The notes: generated by a model from the letters alone, not told the origin. 64,000 nucleotides of DNA from Nymphaea colorata (GCF_008831285.2 NC_045141.1:20580848-20644847); one strand, 5' to 3'. Shown: positions 37,978 to 50,689, counted from the stretch's first letter. Numbers and translations: made by a program.

Positions 37978-38039
37978 ATCCGATGTGGTGCGTATCGGTC
38001 ACACCGGATAGAAGCATTGGCCACGGCTACAACCGTGGC
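37978..38039. repeat. two adjacent hairpins
   Basis: ATCCGATGTG (37978-37987) pairs with CACACCGGAT (38000-38009) with one mismatch. GCCACGG (38020-38026) pairs with CCGTGGC (38033-38039). They stand out as GC-rich in AT-rich DNA and look like the end of an old mobile element. Confidence 0.6.
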
Positions 38040-40339
38040 TAACCAGAAATTAATGTTCGTACAACGGCCCTCTTTTCTCGATAAAGGTATGTCTGCTTAG
38101 CCAACGGACTTTGATGCATTTTGAATTGACGTTAGTTGTATAGCTCACCCACTACTAGTTCTTTCTTCACTTATAATTTTTAGTGATTTGGTAACATCTT
38201 CTAGATTAGATTTGAATTTCCCAATAAATATGTGATTGGGTATGCACTCAAGATTTTACACACACGACATGGATTATCCTGCTAAGAAAATTTTGGGCGT
38301 CAAACATAGGGATGGTAAAGAAACCATAGGTCAAAAGCAAGAATGTGGTAAACATTCTAGTAAGAAGACTTGACATGGTGAGGTAGGCGCACATCCAATC
38401 CGAACGTAGTGGTTGGTCTGTCTAATCTCACACTCCCATCAACCAATTCCATGCATATCCACCAATTCATCCCACAAGATGCTTTGTTCTAGATAGATGT
38501 AGCTTTTCCTTGCCGGAATAATAATCATGTTAATTTCCCCCTACGGCATTGGATCTGAACATGCCAAATTTTTAACTTTGCATCATAGTTATTTACACAA
38601 CTCAATCAACTATTTCATGATCCCCTTTCAACAAGCTTCTCAACAGTTTCTTCCTCGTCATCTAGAGATGATTCACAAATCTTGGCAACATAAACATTTC
38701 AAACAAATGACACCAAGCTTTATAACGTGCTGAAACTTTTTCCTGATAAACAAATCCACCACTCTGAATGAACCAAATGGTCATGCTTTTAAGGCTTTTT
38801 GACCAACTTTTAGATGATCATCCAACCATCCTAAAAAGTATATTTGTCCCTAATGAGCTAAAGAGAGCGCACACCAACTTTTCCCTGGCTGGTCTCTTCA
38901 ATGAGCTTTCCAGATTTCTAGATGCATGCAGATCCAGCTCGTGCTTATCGAATCTGCGATTAAATTCAGGCAGAAAATGATGTACACCACTCATAAGGCG
39001 GAGCAGCCAAAGTGATATCCAATAAGTATCAAACATTCCAAGTTAAGTATGTTATGAAGTAGCCAAGGTACACTACTAGTGTTTTAGACATGTGAAGCAA
39101 CAAGAGAAAAAGGATGTAATGTGATAATCTAATATATAAACCAAAGCTACGATGTTTTACTTAGGCTCTATGCTACTCAAGCGTGCAAGATATTTGTCCA
39201 CATGTACGCATAAAGTATAATGCATGATATGAAATCACTTTGAAGTGTATACATGCTTGGCAAAAGAATATCGCATATATTTTATGTTGGGAGTCTATGG
39301 ACCCATCACAAAAAGTGCATTAAGATCTAAGAAGTCTGCAAGATTATAATAATATTAGGTTTAACCTAGCTAGCAGCACCAAGAGACACGATAATAATAA
39401 ACATAGTATTTGGTGCCAAGTTCATCTAACCCTTGTTCTTGAGGCATTATGGAACACTATCTTCAAAAAAGAAATAATTGAGGCAGAATTTAGAACCCAT
39501 ATATAAGGGAAGTTCATGGTGTTCGAGGAGGCTAATTAGGGCTCTAGGCCTGGGTTACATAGGGTAAGGTTGATAATGGCCCAGGACCATGCAATCATTT
39601 CTAGCATTTAAAATGGTTTAATGCATGGAACCATGGCACCTACCTGCCCTGGCTCGCCCCCTGTCTATATGCTTAAAAATCTTCATATAAATGAAAGAGA
39701 TGCAAGCACATACAAGCATATTTGGCAAACTCGTGACTCGGACTCGAATCGGCTGATTACCAGGTCACCGGGTCAGCAAGTTGACTCACCAACTTGGTCT
39801 AGATAACCTGAATTGAGCGATTCAAGACAAGTCAGGGCCCAATCGAGCCGAGTCAGGGGCAAGCCAGGTCAATCTTGTCTCGTAGCCAGGTTTTCTAACG
39901 ATTTGAGTTGAGTCCGACGATTCGCAGGCCAACTCGGCGAGTTGGCAAACTATGCTCACAAGTGAGTGAATTTACCTTCCAAATGGATACAGGTATAGTA
40001 GTTGGCTAAGCAACCAGAGGAGAGTCCATCAATATAATGGCAAGGGGGTTATCCGTAAGACAGTAACTTCAATCTATTAATGTTATCAACATTAATTTCT
40101 AAACTTTTTCGTTCCAATCGGGATCTAGGAGGTAGACTCCCAACCTTTATTAGAAATTTCTAATTTTTTTATTTTTTTTAAATGTTTTCACTGGTTTTCA
40201 CAAACCATTGACCTGAATGGTTGAATCTGTAGCCTTATTCATTAAATTCACACTACAAGAATCATCATGTTTGAGTTTAATAACATTCACATGACCCTCT
40301 GTGGTCACTATACTAATTGCATATAAGAGGGAGTTTTGG

Positions 40340-40341
<2 letters not shown>

Positions 40342-40395
<54 letters not shown>
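40342..40395. repeat. (AT)n microsatellite
   Basis: About 27 uninterrupted AT units in intergenic DNA. Confidence 0.95.
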
Positions 40396-40397
<2 letters not shown>

Positions 40398-41370
40398 TCT
40401 AGCACATTTACGAAGGAGAAAAAGGGTCAAGCCAAATGGGAAGTTGGTAAATGAGCTTAAATTATTCTAATTTGAACACATCTACCGAGTCGAACTCGAG
40501 TTGACCTTGTACAACTGAACTTGAGCTTGAGCAGAGCAATATGTGAGTTGAGCCGGGCCGAGCTTACGAAGCTAGAGGTCAATTCGGATCATGTACAGTC
40601 CTTTCAAGGGAAATAAGAAAAACCCCAACTGATTATGGCAGTCATTTAATATGATCTTCTTGATCACGGAATTTCAACATACACCAACACAGGTTGGAGT
40701 ATATATGTATTTGGTATGTTGGATTGAGTTCCCTACTTGGATCGATTCGGATTGTATCCGGATAAAAGTCCGACCCAAATGTATCGTTGATTACTTTTAG
40801 AGGATCCAAATCCATAATTCGAGCACCTTCTTTACATGACCCACCAATAGCCCAATCCTGGCCCCAATTTAGATTCAGCTGCCGTTAATTGGATTTTCAG
40901 GTTCATTTACAGATAAAGATATGAAAGTAATATTATTCTGAAACTAAACGCAAATAGTTCTATAGGGTCCATGTCCAGCTAAAATCTACCGATGTTGGGG
41001 GCCTATATAGCAATTCATTTATTTGGGAAACCGTACTTGTACAAAAAATATACAAGGAAGCTTTTAATGGCATACATAAAAAGGAGTAAAAAATGTTCAA
41101 ATTTTAAAAATCTTTTCTATCTTAAATATATCATTCTGGCCGTTGTTGTGCCTAATATTCTATTTTCAGTGTCTAAATAATGAGTAAAGAAACAAAAACA
41201 ATGGCCCAAATTATTATATCCTGTAAAAAGCTTAAAAATCTATATACCCACAAACATGAAAGAAGGAGAGGAGATCAACCAATTCAATTTTTTTGGGAAT
41301 GAAGTGGCAGAAATTTCGAAAGACAAAAATACAACAAAAATACGCCTGATGAAGAACAACTGTTTGTAAG

Positions 41371-41883
41371 ATGCGAAAATGCATTCACAGTGGCGTTCGA
41401 GAACGTGCTGAACTCTCTGTCTTTGCTGCGTCAAGTGGTCGTCCATCTGCTTACCTTTTACCATCAATTTTCTTTTCCCAACAAAAGCAGTGCACTTGTT
41501 CTCTCTCTCTCTCGCTCATCATTACAGTTTTGTTTAATGAAAGCCTAGGAACGCACCACACCTTCTTCCTCCTCCTCCACAAAAAGCACAGAGTTCCGAA
41601 AAGCCGCGTCCAAAGCGCACCACCATTGCAGAACACTGGAAAGAAAGGTCTCAGGAATCAACCGGCGCCCGTGGTTTGCTCTTTCCATCGGTATCCCCAT
41701 TGGGGAGCTTCTGCTGAACCGTCCCCTCTTCCTTCATTTTGTAATTCTATCTTCCCCCCCTTCCCTTTTCCTGACACTTCCGCCAGCCCTTTGCTTTTGA
41801 GGTCCCGAAATTTCAGCAGCTTCATCATTCGTCCGAGGACGCATTTTCTTGCAAACACCGAACACAGTGGCAATTGGTCTTGA
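41371..41883 (+). other. gene-like open frame of 170 codons, unrecognised
   Basis: A GC-richer patch holds a plus-strand frame from ATG at 41371 to TGA at 41881-41883. Its second half is rich in Ser, Pro, Phe and Arg (SASPLLLRSRNFSSFIIRPR), a composition like a transit peptide. A CT repeat precedes it at about 41498-41512, as in plant 5' leaders. I recognise no domain and see no downstream exon, so it may be a chance frame, a broken first exon or captured gene DNA. Confidence 0.2.
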
Positions 41884-43066
41884 AGGGACGGAAGGAGCTT
41901 GCGGAGGGAGGAAATATGGCCGGCCGTGATTTGACTCGATGGAAAAGTTGTGTGTAGGGCCTGCCGTCTCTTGACGGCACACCATCTACTGTTGTCGGAT
42001 TTGTTGAGAGAGTCGCCGACCTTAAGCCCTCAGCCTGAATCGTTTCACAGAAGAAGAAAACAAATGCGCCTTTACGTTAAATTGACATGAACAGGAATTC
42101 GAATCCAATAGACTTCAATGGTAGCTCATTTTTTGATTGCAATAAGCAATAGTTTTTGTTTTACTATATAAAAAGTGTCTGCTACCGCATAAAATCTTCT
42201 GCAATATATTCCGTAGATCATCCATGTCTCTCTCTCTCTCTCTCATGTCTTTTTGAACAAGAAGAGAATCTTGTAGCAATTCATTCGTGCTGCCCATTTT
42301 AAGCCTTGTCGGAAAGCCTGCTGCCATGGTACGTTCGTTCTATGTATCAAAGGCTAGTCGTATTGGTGATGATGAAGAGTGTAAACATGCGACGGCTACT
42401 GGCCATGGCTTGGGGGATAGACCACCAACGTCTACTCTTGGTGCCACATTCGTCGAACTACAAGCACTTGGAGATTGGTGGGGACGACTCATACAATATA
42501 TAATAGAATCATGTAGAGGCAGACTTGTGTTCATCTCATGGTTCCTAGTCATGTGACCATCCGGACGTGCATCTCGTATCTACGTTGCTTTGCATTTGCG
42601 CCCATTCAAATAATTTGACCAATGTTTTCGTTGAATTATGACTCTCCCACTAAGGTCGATATCGTAAACCCTATTCTCCCATCTTTTTTTTTTCTTTCTA
42701 GTTTCAAAGTGGCATAACATAACTAGTCGATCATTTTTTATAGAAGTTGAGCTTGAATATAAAAACATACATGATTGAATATAAAAATATATATGGTGAG
42801 TCTTTCTCCTCATTCTCTTTCCCCTCATCGCATTTTTTTTCTTTATACATGTATATATATACACAAGACATAATTCATTGATGCTCCAGCCTTTCACAAA
42901 CGTAGGCTGATGTTGCTTTAGGCTACTTGTGAGAGAGGCCAAAGAATCCGACTGAACAGATCTTTATATACATATATATCCCTACCAACAACAGTTAGGA
43001 AGAGAAATGCTAAGAAAATCATAAAGTAAGAAAATACCAATTTGTGTAAATCCGTTGTTTAAGGGT

Positions 43067-43071
43067 AGGCT
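43067..43071. repeat. target-site duplication, left copy (AGGCT)
   Basis: AGGCT directly precedes the 5' LTR and is repeated exactly at 53588-53592 after the 3' LTR. Five bases is the usual length for Ty3/Gypsy insertions. Confidence 0.95.
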
Positions 43072-45957
43072 TGTAAAACCCACGACGTTAATCCTTCCGT
43101 TTTCTTTTGAAACTGCCCATTTTCATTATAAAAGGAATAATATGGAAAGAAGACGAATGATTTTCTAACTGAAAAGAATTAAAGGGATGAGAAAGGAAAT
43201 CAAGAGGCCGTTTCCTTTCTTGTGAGAAACTGAAAAGAAAAAAACGGATGACAATTAAGAAGGCCTGTAGAGGGTTATTTAACCCCATGTTTCAGAAAAT
43301 GATCATTTCTTTTACTGCATTCACAGAGGAAAAAGCTCAACGGCAAAGACTTTGAGAGAAAGAGGGAGAAGGTGAGGAAGAGATCCTCATTTGTGCTGCT
43401 GGAAAGGAACGAGAAGCAAAAAGAGGTTGCTGCTGGAAATCAATCTCGATTAGAAGGTATGGGGATTTTCAGCCATGATTGAAGCATGAAGCCATGTATT
43501 TTGATCTCTTATGGATACCTATATACTTAGAAGATGAATCCATGTAGAGAAATTTCAGTCATAAACGTGAAGCCTCTGTATTTTGGTTTTCTGTACGTAT
43601 GCTACTTATGTTCATCCGTGAGAACCCTAAAACTGAGTATGAATTTCTATGTTATGGGCTTCGTTCAAGGATTTGACCAAACCGCATGAAAGTTATGACC
43701 GGAGGCATGTTAGTCTTTGTTAGGTTTTGGAACCTCTCGGATGTTCATGTGATGTTGTTTCTCTTTTCTGATTTTTTTTTAAAGAGAGCATGTTAGATAT
43801 GAAGGTGATGCATGTCGTTCTATGTTGCTACGTTGTTTCTTCTTGTAGTTATTTCATTCATGAGAAATCAAGACTAGAGTAACATAGCAGATATCTCTGA
43901 GATGAAGGAGACGTTAGAGAAATCAAACCAACTTCAATAAAATTATATACAGAACCCTCACGGAGGGTTTGACCATGGAATTTGATATATAGAATGTCAG
44001 TGGGAAGACTCTATTGTCCAGAACGACGTCGACAGAGGGCAACGCCTGCTCTGCTCGACATACAGTAAAGGAAAAACCAACATACAGAAAGGAGGAAAGG
44101 AAGGAAACACAATGAGTTTGCCAACGAATAGAGGCAATCGCCCAACCAATTGGAAAACCAGCCATTGTTCCTCACGCTGGTTGAGTAAAGGTGAAACGCA
44201 GCGTCCTCCTCCTACCGTTTCTCTTCGTTGATGGTTCATCCCCGTCGCAGCGAAGGTGGAGACTAAGAGCCATTGAAGCATCGGCTCTTGGGTAGACTGC
44301 CTTCCCCACGCTGGTGCAAAATGAGGGCAGAGGAAGCGGCGATTTTTAGGAGGGAAATGTCGGACGGTCGGTGGGCGGCGCCATAGGACCCGAGCGTTGG
44401 AGCTCGCGAGAGGAAGGCGCTCCTCTCTCTCTGGTTTGTTCCCCCCCTTTGAACAAGGAGGAAGATCCACCGCCGGGCGAGGAAGGTGCTGTTGTGAAGA
44501 GAGAAAGCCAACGAGAAAAAGAAGAGGAGCTCCCTTACGAAGAGAGAGAAAACGCGGGTGAGAAATGAAGAAAACGAGTGGGTTTCGTTTTTATAACAAG
44601 ACTCAAAAATTACAAAGCGGGTCCACCTCTTAAGCAGAATTCACGAAAAGGCTGTTAAAATTTTTAATCATTCATGCCGCAACGTTTTTGCTAAAAACAT
44701 CTTCAAAAAAAGGGGTCCGCAAAAGTTATTTTCTATAAGAACCAAAGAACTCTTTCGAAATTGTGAATCAGTACCCTTTGAATTCTTAAAATTGTCAAAA
44801 GAGGGTTTTTATAAATTGGTTTGCAATTTCGATGGAAAAACCGTAATTTTATGTATTATTGCTCTGTGGTACCTTTTGTATTATTTAAATTTCAGGAATA
44901 GGGGTATTGAACCCCCTTGTTTTGAAATGGTGATTGTTGTGTTTAGTCTGGATGTGATATGCTCTATATTAGTGCACGTATTATCGATTTTGTTTTGGTG
45001 CCATTAAATTAAGATTTAAAATGGTTGAATTATTCTGTTTGGGAAACCGAGCCTGAGGGCGGTTTCTGAGAGGGGTATTAGACAAGGTCTAGTAAGGAGA
45101 AACCCTCACTTTTGAAATTCGAAGGCGAAACGTGGGCTTTGTGCGATGGTTTATGCGAGTGCGAGCTTTCTGTTTTACCCAGTGTTTGGTTTCGTCCCGG
45201 GAGGTAGTGGTCACACTCCTCTGGCTGTACTGGAGGGCCCACAGGGTATTGGGCGGCACAAGGGCTCGGGATTCTGTTCTGTTTCTGTTTGGGAGCGAGA
45301 CTCCTGGTCTCTCCACCCGGGTTCCTAGAGAGACCATGCTGCTGCAGCGGCGATCTGGGATATCTCAGGAGGCTTCACTTCAGGTGCCCTCGATCCGTTG
45401 GATCGCCTGGTGAAGAGATGTTCTGTTCTGCCCGTGAGTGCCCACGGGGATTTCTGTTGCTCGGCACGATGACCATGACATTGTCAGAGAACCACGGTTG
45501 GAAGCCTACGAAAATTTGGAGGTTGTGCACACCTCATTCTGTCTTTGGTGATATGATATGTGTTAAGTTTTAGAAAACCTATGGATTGTAGTTTATAAGG
45601 CCTTTTTGGAATCGTTATACGAAATTAAACATTATTTTGGGCCATGTTTCATTCATGGCTGGATTTTCTCATACTCAGAGGAATTCTGACCTTTCTTTCT
45701 ATCTCTACAGGTAGTCCTTGATAGATTTTGGCTTTGGAGTGACGACATTGGTCTTGTGATGGACGGGCATTGGCATTCTGGACACTGCGTCGGTTTTGGG
45801 GACTTGTGTTTATTTTAGTTGTTTGGGTCCATATGTTTTATTTTAATACGGTGCATTTGTTTATGTTTTGGTCATGACTCAGTGTTGCTTCCGCTATGAT
45901 TTATGTTAATAATAATAAAAAAAAAAAAAATTTGTTGTCAAAAATTGGGTCGTGACA
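43072..45957 (+). repeat. 5' LTR
   Basis: 2,886 bp, starting TGTAAAACCC and ending GTCGTGACA. Compared with the 3' LTR I see only a C run of 7 (44441-44447) against 6 and an A run of 14 (45917-45930) against 15. A TATAAATT at 44810-44817 is a possible promoter box, and AATAATAAAA close to the end could act in polyadenylation; both are guesses. Short frames inside are not genes. Confidence 0.97.
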
Positions 45958-45961
45958 ACTT

Positions 45962-45974
45962 TGGTATCAGAGCC
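45962..45974 (+). other. primer binding site, initiator Met-tRNA type
   Basis: TGGTATCAGAGCC begins four bases after the 5' LTR. This is the classic plant retroelement sequence complementary to the 3' end of initiator methionine tRNA, which primes minus-strand DNA synthesis. Confidence 0.95.
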
Positions 45975-46151
45975 CAGTGTCTAGAGTCCATGTCCAATGC
46001 CAGTGTCGATCACAAGTAGAGGAAGGTCATCCAAACCTGTTAAAGAAGGGTGTTTAGATTTCGATGTAAAAATTGAGTTTCATATTTTTGTGGTAGTTTT
46101 AATAAAGTGCTTTATGTATTCATAATTATTTTCTCTGTGCGGTGTAGTTCA

Positions 46152-49142
46152 ATGGCACGCACTAGAGGAGGGAGTGTTAGTGGAGGAAGGAGAACTCCTC
46201 GCAACAATGGAAACCGGAACACAGAGGCTCATCCTACTGGACCTAGGACGCCTGGCAGAAACATCCAACAACAACAGACATTCATCATGAACACTTTGCA
46301 GATGATGACAGGATTGATGTATGGCCTGACGCAGAATACATCTTCAGGAGGAACAAGTACGGATACAAACAGAACGACTAATGGTGAGGCAAGGGGAGTA
46401 ACTCACCAACAGTTTATGAACTTGCACCCTCCGACGTTCCATGGGAAAGGCACAGCTGATGATGCTGAACAGTGGATAATAGAAACTGAGGAAATCTTTT
46501 CCACCCTGGAAGTGCCTGACAACAAGAAGGTTCGATATGGAACTTTTATGCTAAAAGGAGATGCTAAGGAATGGTGGCGGACTCAACGGGAATTGAAGTT
46601 CGCAAATCACGAAGCGACTTGGGCAGAATTCAAGGAAGCCTTCACACATGCCTATATCCCAACTTTCACACGGGAGAAACGCATGCAAGAATTCTTGGAG
46701 CTTCAGCAAGGGAGTTTGAGTTTGCATGAGTACGTCGTCAAATTCAGACATCTGGAAAAATATTGCCTACATGTGTATACTACTGATGCGGACCGAGCAA
46801 ATAAGTTCGTCAGAGGACTTAAAGACGGGTTGCAGAACCAAGTAATTAGTAGTCGTCCGAGGGATCTAGACGACGCTATCGACATGGCCACACGTCTTGA
46901 GGAAGGCTGGAACAGGATGCAAGGGACAGATAGGAAGAGTGAATCTCTGCGACCCAGGTCGGGACCTGACATGTTTAAGAGAAGGCGCAGTGACAGGGGA
47001 AACCAATGGGACAGATTCAAGAGACAGAGGCCATCGACATCCAGGGGGGACAGTGAATGCCCCAAGTGTCATCGCCAACATCCTGGTAAACCATGTTACA
47101 GAGATATCGGAGCATGTCTTTACTGTGGAGCACAAGGTCATTTTATTCGTGAGTGCCCAAAGAAGAAAGAGGTAGAGCAGAGGCGTAGTGCAACCAATCA
47201 GCCAGCAGAAAAGAAGGTACCTGGCAGAGTTTACGCGACCACGGTTGAAGAGTTGAAACCTACTGACGTAATTGAAGGTACCCTTCTTGTACAATCTCAT
47301 TGGGCTCATGTTTTGTTTGATTCTGGAGCATCGCATTCTTTTGTTGCTAAGAGTTTTGCTGAACTTTTAAAGTTAGAAAGAAAGAATATGCCTTATCAAT
47401 TGTTAGTCGCTACACCTATGGGAAACAAAGACACATGCAGAACGTATTTAGAAAATGTGAAAATAGAAATACATGAACATTTATTACCAGCACAGTTAGT
47501 GGTAATGAATATGTTGGGGTATGACGTAATCCTAGGAATGGATTGGTTATACCATCACTACGCAACGATAGATTGCAGAAAAAAGAAGCTGAAGATTCAG
47601 TTGGAGAATGGTCAAAGGTTCGAATTTAGGGTAAAAACACCCCAAGATCAAAGAAAGTTAGTTGTCTCAGCAGTTAAGGCAAGGAAATACATGGAAAATG
47701 GGTGCACTGCATATTTGGTTAGCATGGACGCAATCGAGCAGAAATTAAAACCCATTAGTGAGGTGCATACGGTGAAGGACTATGCAGACGTGTTTCCTGA
47801 AGATTTACCTGGATTACCTCCTGTACGAGAGGTGGAGTTTGGCATCGAATTGATACCAGGAACTGCACCTATTTCTAAGGCTCCATACAGAATGGCACCA
47901 GCAGAACTAAAAGAATTAAAGAAACAGATCCAAGATTTGGCCAGCAAAGGATTTATTCGTCCAAGTGTGTCACCTTGGGGAGCACCAGTCTTGTTTGTAA
48001 AGAAAAAAGATGGGTCAATGCGGTTGTGTATTGACTATCGCATGTTGAATCAGGTTACAATCAAGAACAAATATCCATTGCCTAGAATCGAAGATTTATT
48101 CGATCAATTAAAGGAAGCAAAGGTGTTTTCTAAGATAGACTTGAGGTCGGGATACCATCAATTGCGAATTAAGGAAGAAGATATTCCCAAAACAGCATTT
48201 CGCACACGTTATGGGCATTATGAGTTTCGAGTGATGCCTTTTGGACTCACAAATGCCCCAGCAGCTTTTATGGGTCTCATGAATCGGATATTTCATGAGT
48301 ACTTAGACCGATTCGTTATAGTATTCATTGATGATGTGCTAGTATACTCCGAGTGTGAAGCGATGCATGCGGCACATCTCGAGTTAGTGATGAGGATTTT
48401 GAGAGAAAATCAACTGTATGCCAAATATTCCAAGTGTGAGTTTTGGCTTGACAAAGTGAATTTCTTGGGACATGTAATATCTAAGGAGGGAGTGGCAGTT
48501 GATCCGGCCAAAGTGGAAGCTGTACAACAATGGAATGCGCCAACTAATGTGTCAGAAATCAGAAGTTTTCTTGGCTTGGCAGGTTACTACAGAAAGTTCA
48601 TCAAGGATTTTTCGAAGATTGCAACTCCATTGACTAAACTGTTACGGAAAGGAGTGAAATTTACGTGGACAGAGGATTGTCAGAAGAGTTTTCAGATGTT
48701 GAAAGACAGTTTGACTAGTGCCCCAATTCTAACACTGCCAAATGGGAGGAAAGGATTTGTGGTGTATACCGATGCTTCGGGAACAGGATATGGAGCGGTG
48801 CTTATGCAAAAGGACAATGTTATAGCTTATGCCTCTAGACAACTAAAACAACACGAGAAGAACTATCCAACACATGATTTGGAATTAGGAGCGGTGGTGT
48901 TTGCACTAAAAATATGGAGACATTACCTATATGGTGTGGAATTTGAAGTATTTTCTGACCATAAATCCCTCAAATATTTGTTCTCACAGAAAGAATTAAA
49001 CCTAAGACAAAGAAGATGGCTGGAATATCTCAAAGATTACGACTTTGAAATAAAGTATCATCCAGGAAAGGCCAATGTGGTAGCCGATGCACTCAGCAGA
49101 AAGACGACTGCTAAAGCTAGTGGACTATTAATGCAGACATGA
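46152..49142 (+). CDS. retrotransposon gag-protease-RT-RNase H polyprotein (N-terminal part)
   Basis: Encodes capsid, protease, reverse transcriptase and RNase H of the chromovirus. The ATG at 46152 (MARTRGG) is preferred over the in-frame GTG at 46107. Domains by position: gag core about residues 90-270; zinc knuckle [14 protein letters not shown] (C-x2-C-x4-H-x4-C) at 47115-47156; aspartic protease DSGA at 47319-47330; RT from about 47900 with the active-site FIDD at 48324-48335; RNase H from TDASG at 48768 to about 49110, with its acidic residues visible. The frame is open for 996 codons and stops at TGA 49140-49142, exactly between RNase H and integrase. The frame goes on unchanged after the stop. 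No other lesion was seen. Confidence 0.96.
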   Translation: MARTRGGSVSGGRRTPRNNGNRNTEAHPTGPRTPGRNIQQQQTFIMNTLQMMTGLMYGLTQNTSSGGTSTDTNRTTNGEARGVTHQQFMNLHPPTFHGKGTADDAEQWIIETEEIFSTLEVPDNKKVRYGTFMLKGDAKEWWRTQRELKFANHEATWAEFKEAFTHAYIPTFTREKRMQEFLELQQGSLSLHEYVVKFRHLEKYCLHVYTTDADRANKFVRGLKDGLQNQVISSRPRDLDDAIDMATRLEEGWNRMQGTDRKSESLRPRSGPDMFKRRRSDRGNQWDRFKRQRPSTSRGDSECPKCHRQHPGKPCYRDIGACLYCGAQGHFIRECPKKKEVEQRRSATNQPAEKKVPGRVYATTVEELKPTDVIEGTLLVQSHWAHVLFDSGASHSFVAKSFAELLKLERKNMPYQLLVATPMGNKDTCRTYLENVKIEIHEHLLPAQLVVMNMLGYDVILGMDWLYHHYATIDCRKKKLKIQLENGQRFEFRVKTPQDQRKLVVSAVKARKYMENGCTAYLVSMDAIEQKLKPISEVHTVKDYADVFPEDLPGLPPVREVEFGIELIPGTAPISKAPYRMAPAELKELKKQIQDLASKGFIRPSVSPWGAPVLFVKKKDGSMRLCIDYRMLNQVTIKNKYPLPRIEDLFDQLKEAKVFSKIDLRSGYHQLRIKEEDIPKTAFRTRYGHYEFRVMPFGLTNAPAAFMGLMNRIFHEYLDRFVIVFIDDVLVYSECEAMHAAHLELVMRILRENQLYAKYSKCEFWLDKVNFLGHVISKEGVAVDPAKVEAVQQWNAPTNVSEIRSFLGLAGYYRKFIKDFSKIATPLTKLLRKGVKFTWTEDCQKSFQMLKDSLTSAPILTLPNGRKGFVVYTDASGTGYGAVLMQKDNVIAYASRQLKQHEKNYPTHDLELGAVVFALKIWRHYLYGVEFEVFSDHKSLKYLFSQKELNLRQRRWLEYLKDYDFEIKYHPGKANVVADALSRKTTAKASGLLMQT

Positions 49143-50654
49143 AATTTGGTGGAAGACTTGGAAAAATGGCATCCATTGCGAGATGATAATGGAAAGGTGA
49201 AGTGTGCAGGAATAATTCGAGATAGCTTCCTTGATGAAATTATTGAGAAACAAAAACAGAGCCCGGAATATGCGAAGTTGAAACTTGAATGTCACAAGAA
49301 AGAAGAAACTCCTTATTTGGAGGACGAGGATGGATCCGTGTGGTTCAATGGTAGATTGTGGGTTCCGAATGATCCTGAAGTGAAGAACAAGTTATTAGAA
49401 GAGGCACACAAGACAAGATACACCATACATCCAGGAAGCACAAAGATGTATCAAAATTTAAGGATAAACTTCTGGTGGCCAGGAATGAAGAAAGAGATTG
49501 CTGAGTTCGTCTCACGATGCTTGGTGTGTCAACAGGTTAAAGTGGAACATCAGAAACCAGGTGGATTGATGCAACAGATAGAAATTCCTCAATGGAAATG
49601 GGAAGACATCACCATGGACTTTGTAGTGGGGTTACCACGTACTCGACGACAACACGATGCTATTTGGGTAGTGGTTGACCGCCTAACAAAATCTGCACAT
49701 TTTCTTCCGATCAAGATTTCACAATCACTAGAAAGTCTGGCAGATTTGTATGTGGATGAAATTGTGAGACTTCATGGAATCCCTAAATCAATAATCTCTG
49801 ACAGAGATCCAAGATTTACATCTAAGTTTTGGAGAAGGTTACAGGAAGCATTGGGAACAAAATTGAAACTGAGTACAGCATTTCATCCGCAAACAGATGG
49901 ACAGTCTGAGCGAACCATCCAGACTCTTGAAGATATGTTAAGGGCTTGTGTTTTGCAATGGAAGGGTGAATGGGACAAACATGTGAAGTTGGCTGAATTT
50001 GCCTACAACAACAGCTATCACTCTAGCATTGGAATGGCTCCGTTTGAAGCTCTTTATGGCCGACCTTGTAGATCACCATCATGTTGGACAGAGATAGGAG
50101 ACAACAAGATTGAGGATCCTTTGGTGATTCAACACTACACTGATCAAGTCAATATGATTAGAAAGAAACTTTTGGCTGCTCAGAGTCGACAAAAGAGTTA
50201 TGCAGACCAACGACGAAGAGAGTTGGCTTTTGAAGCAGGAGATCATGTCTTTGTCAAGATATCACCCACCAAAAGTGTTTTTCGATTCGGAAAGAAGGGA
50301 AAATTGAGCCCAAGATACATTGGTCCATTCGAGATTTTGGAAAAAGTTGGAGAGGTTGCATATCGAATTGCACTTCCACCGCAGTATAGTCATGTTCATC
50401 CAGTATTTCACGTGTCGATGTTAAGGAAGTATGTACCTGATCCTTCGCATGTGATAGACTATGAAGAAGTCGATTTGCAAGAGGACTTGACAACCGAGGA
50501 AAAGCCGTTTCGAATCATAGACCGAAAGGAGCATGTATTGCGAAAGAAGACAATCCCACTAGTTCAAGTGGAATGGCAGCATCATGGCATCAAAGAATGC
50601 ACGTGGGAGCCAGAAGAAGACATGAGAAAGAGTTACCCTCAATTGTTTCAATAA
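49143..50654 (+). CDS. retrotransposon integrase with chromodomain (C-terminal part, after in-frame stop)
   Basis: Same frame as the upstream polyprotein, separated from it by one TGA, so it has no start codon of its own of the usual kind. The HHCC zinc finger lies at about 49400-49535. The catalytic triad is D at 49617, D at 49800 and E at 49908, giving the D-x60-D-x35-E spacing of active integrases. A GPY/F-type module follows (SPRYIGPFEIL, then VSMLRKYVPD). The last ~45 residues form a chromodomain (VQVEWQHHGIKECTWEPEED), which in this group is thought to steer insertion to particular chromatin. It ends with TAA at 50652-50654. Confidence 0.95.
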   Translation, partial: NLVEDLEKWHPLRDDNGKVKCAGIIRDSFLDEIIEKQKQSPEYAKLKLECHKKEETPYLEDEDGSVWFNGRLWVPNDPEVKNKLLEEAHKTRYTIHPGSTKMYQNLRINFWWPGMKKEIAEFVSRCLVCQQVKVEHQKPGGLMQQIEIPQWKWEDITMDFVVGLPRTRRQHDAIWVVVDRLTKSAHFLPIKISQSLESLADLYVDEIVRLHGIPKSIISDRDPRFTSKFWRRLQEALGTKLKLSTAFHPQTDGQSERTIQTLEDMLRACVLQWKGEWDKHVKLAEFAYNNSYHSSIGMAPFEALYGRPCRSPSCWTEIGDNKIEDPLVIQHYTDQVNMIRKKLLAAQSRQKSYADQRRRELAFEAGDHVFVKISPTKSVFRFGKKGKLSPRYIGPFEILEKVGEVAYRIALPPQYSHVHPVFHVSMLRKYVPDPSHVIDYEEVDLQEDLTTEEKPFRIIDRKEHVLRKKTIPLVQVEWQHHGIKECTWEPEEDMRKSYPQLFQ

Positions 50655-50689
50655 GGTACGCTCAAATTTCGAGGACGAAATTTCTTTTT

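Larger units (their letters stand above)
26371..43066. other. 16.7-kb intergenic region without a recognised gene
   Basis: No frame of useful length matches a known family and no splice chain could be built. Contents seen: microsatellites at 28443-28469, 31369-31391, 33927-33954 and 40342-40395; a degenerate 266-bp duplication at about 30920-31320; a three-copy ~240-bp tandem repeat at 34005-34700; AT-cored transposon-like DNA at 34900-35095; a SINE-like unit at about 35567-35650; hairpins at 37978-38039; and long degenerate stretches of the 'actcggcgagttgg' kind near 39720-39960 and 40490-40580. A GC-richer, gene-like patch lies at 41370-42330. Confidence 0.6.

Noticed and set aside
43088-45573. 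Several short frames inside the 5' LTR, each duplicated about 7,630 bases downstream
   Set aside because: They are duplicated because the LTRs are copies of each other. They have no domain content and lie in non-coding LTR sequence.
46107-46151. GTG-initiated extension of the gag frame
   Set aside because: The ATG at 46152 begins a normal gag N terminus. The extension is hydrophobic leader sequence without an ATG.
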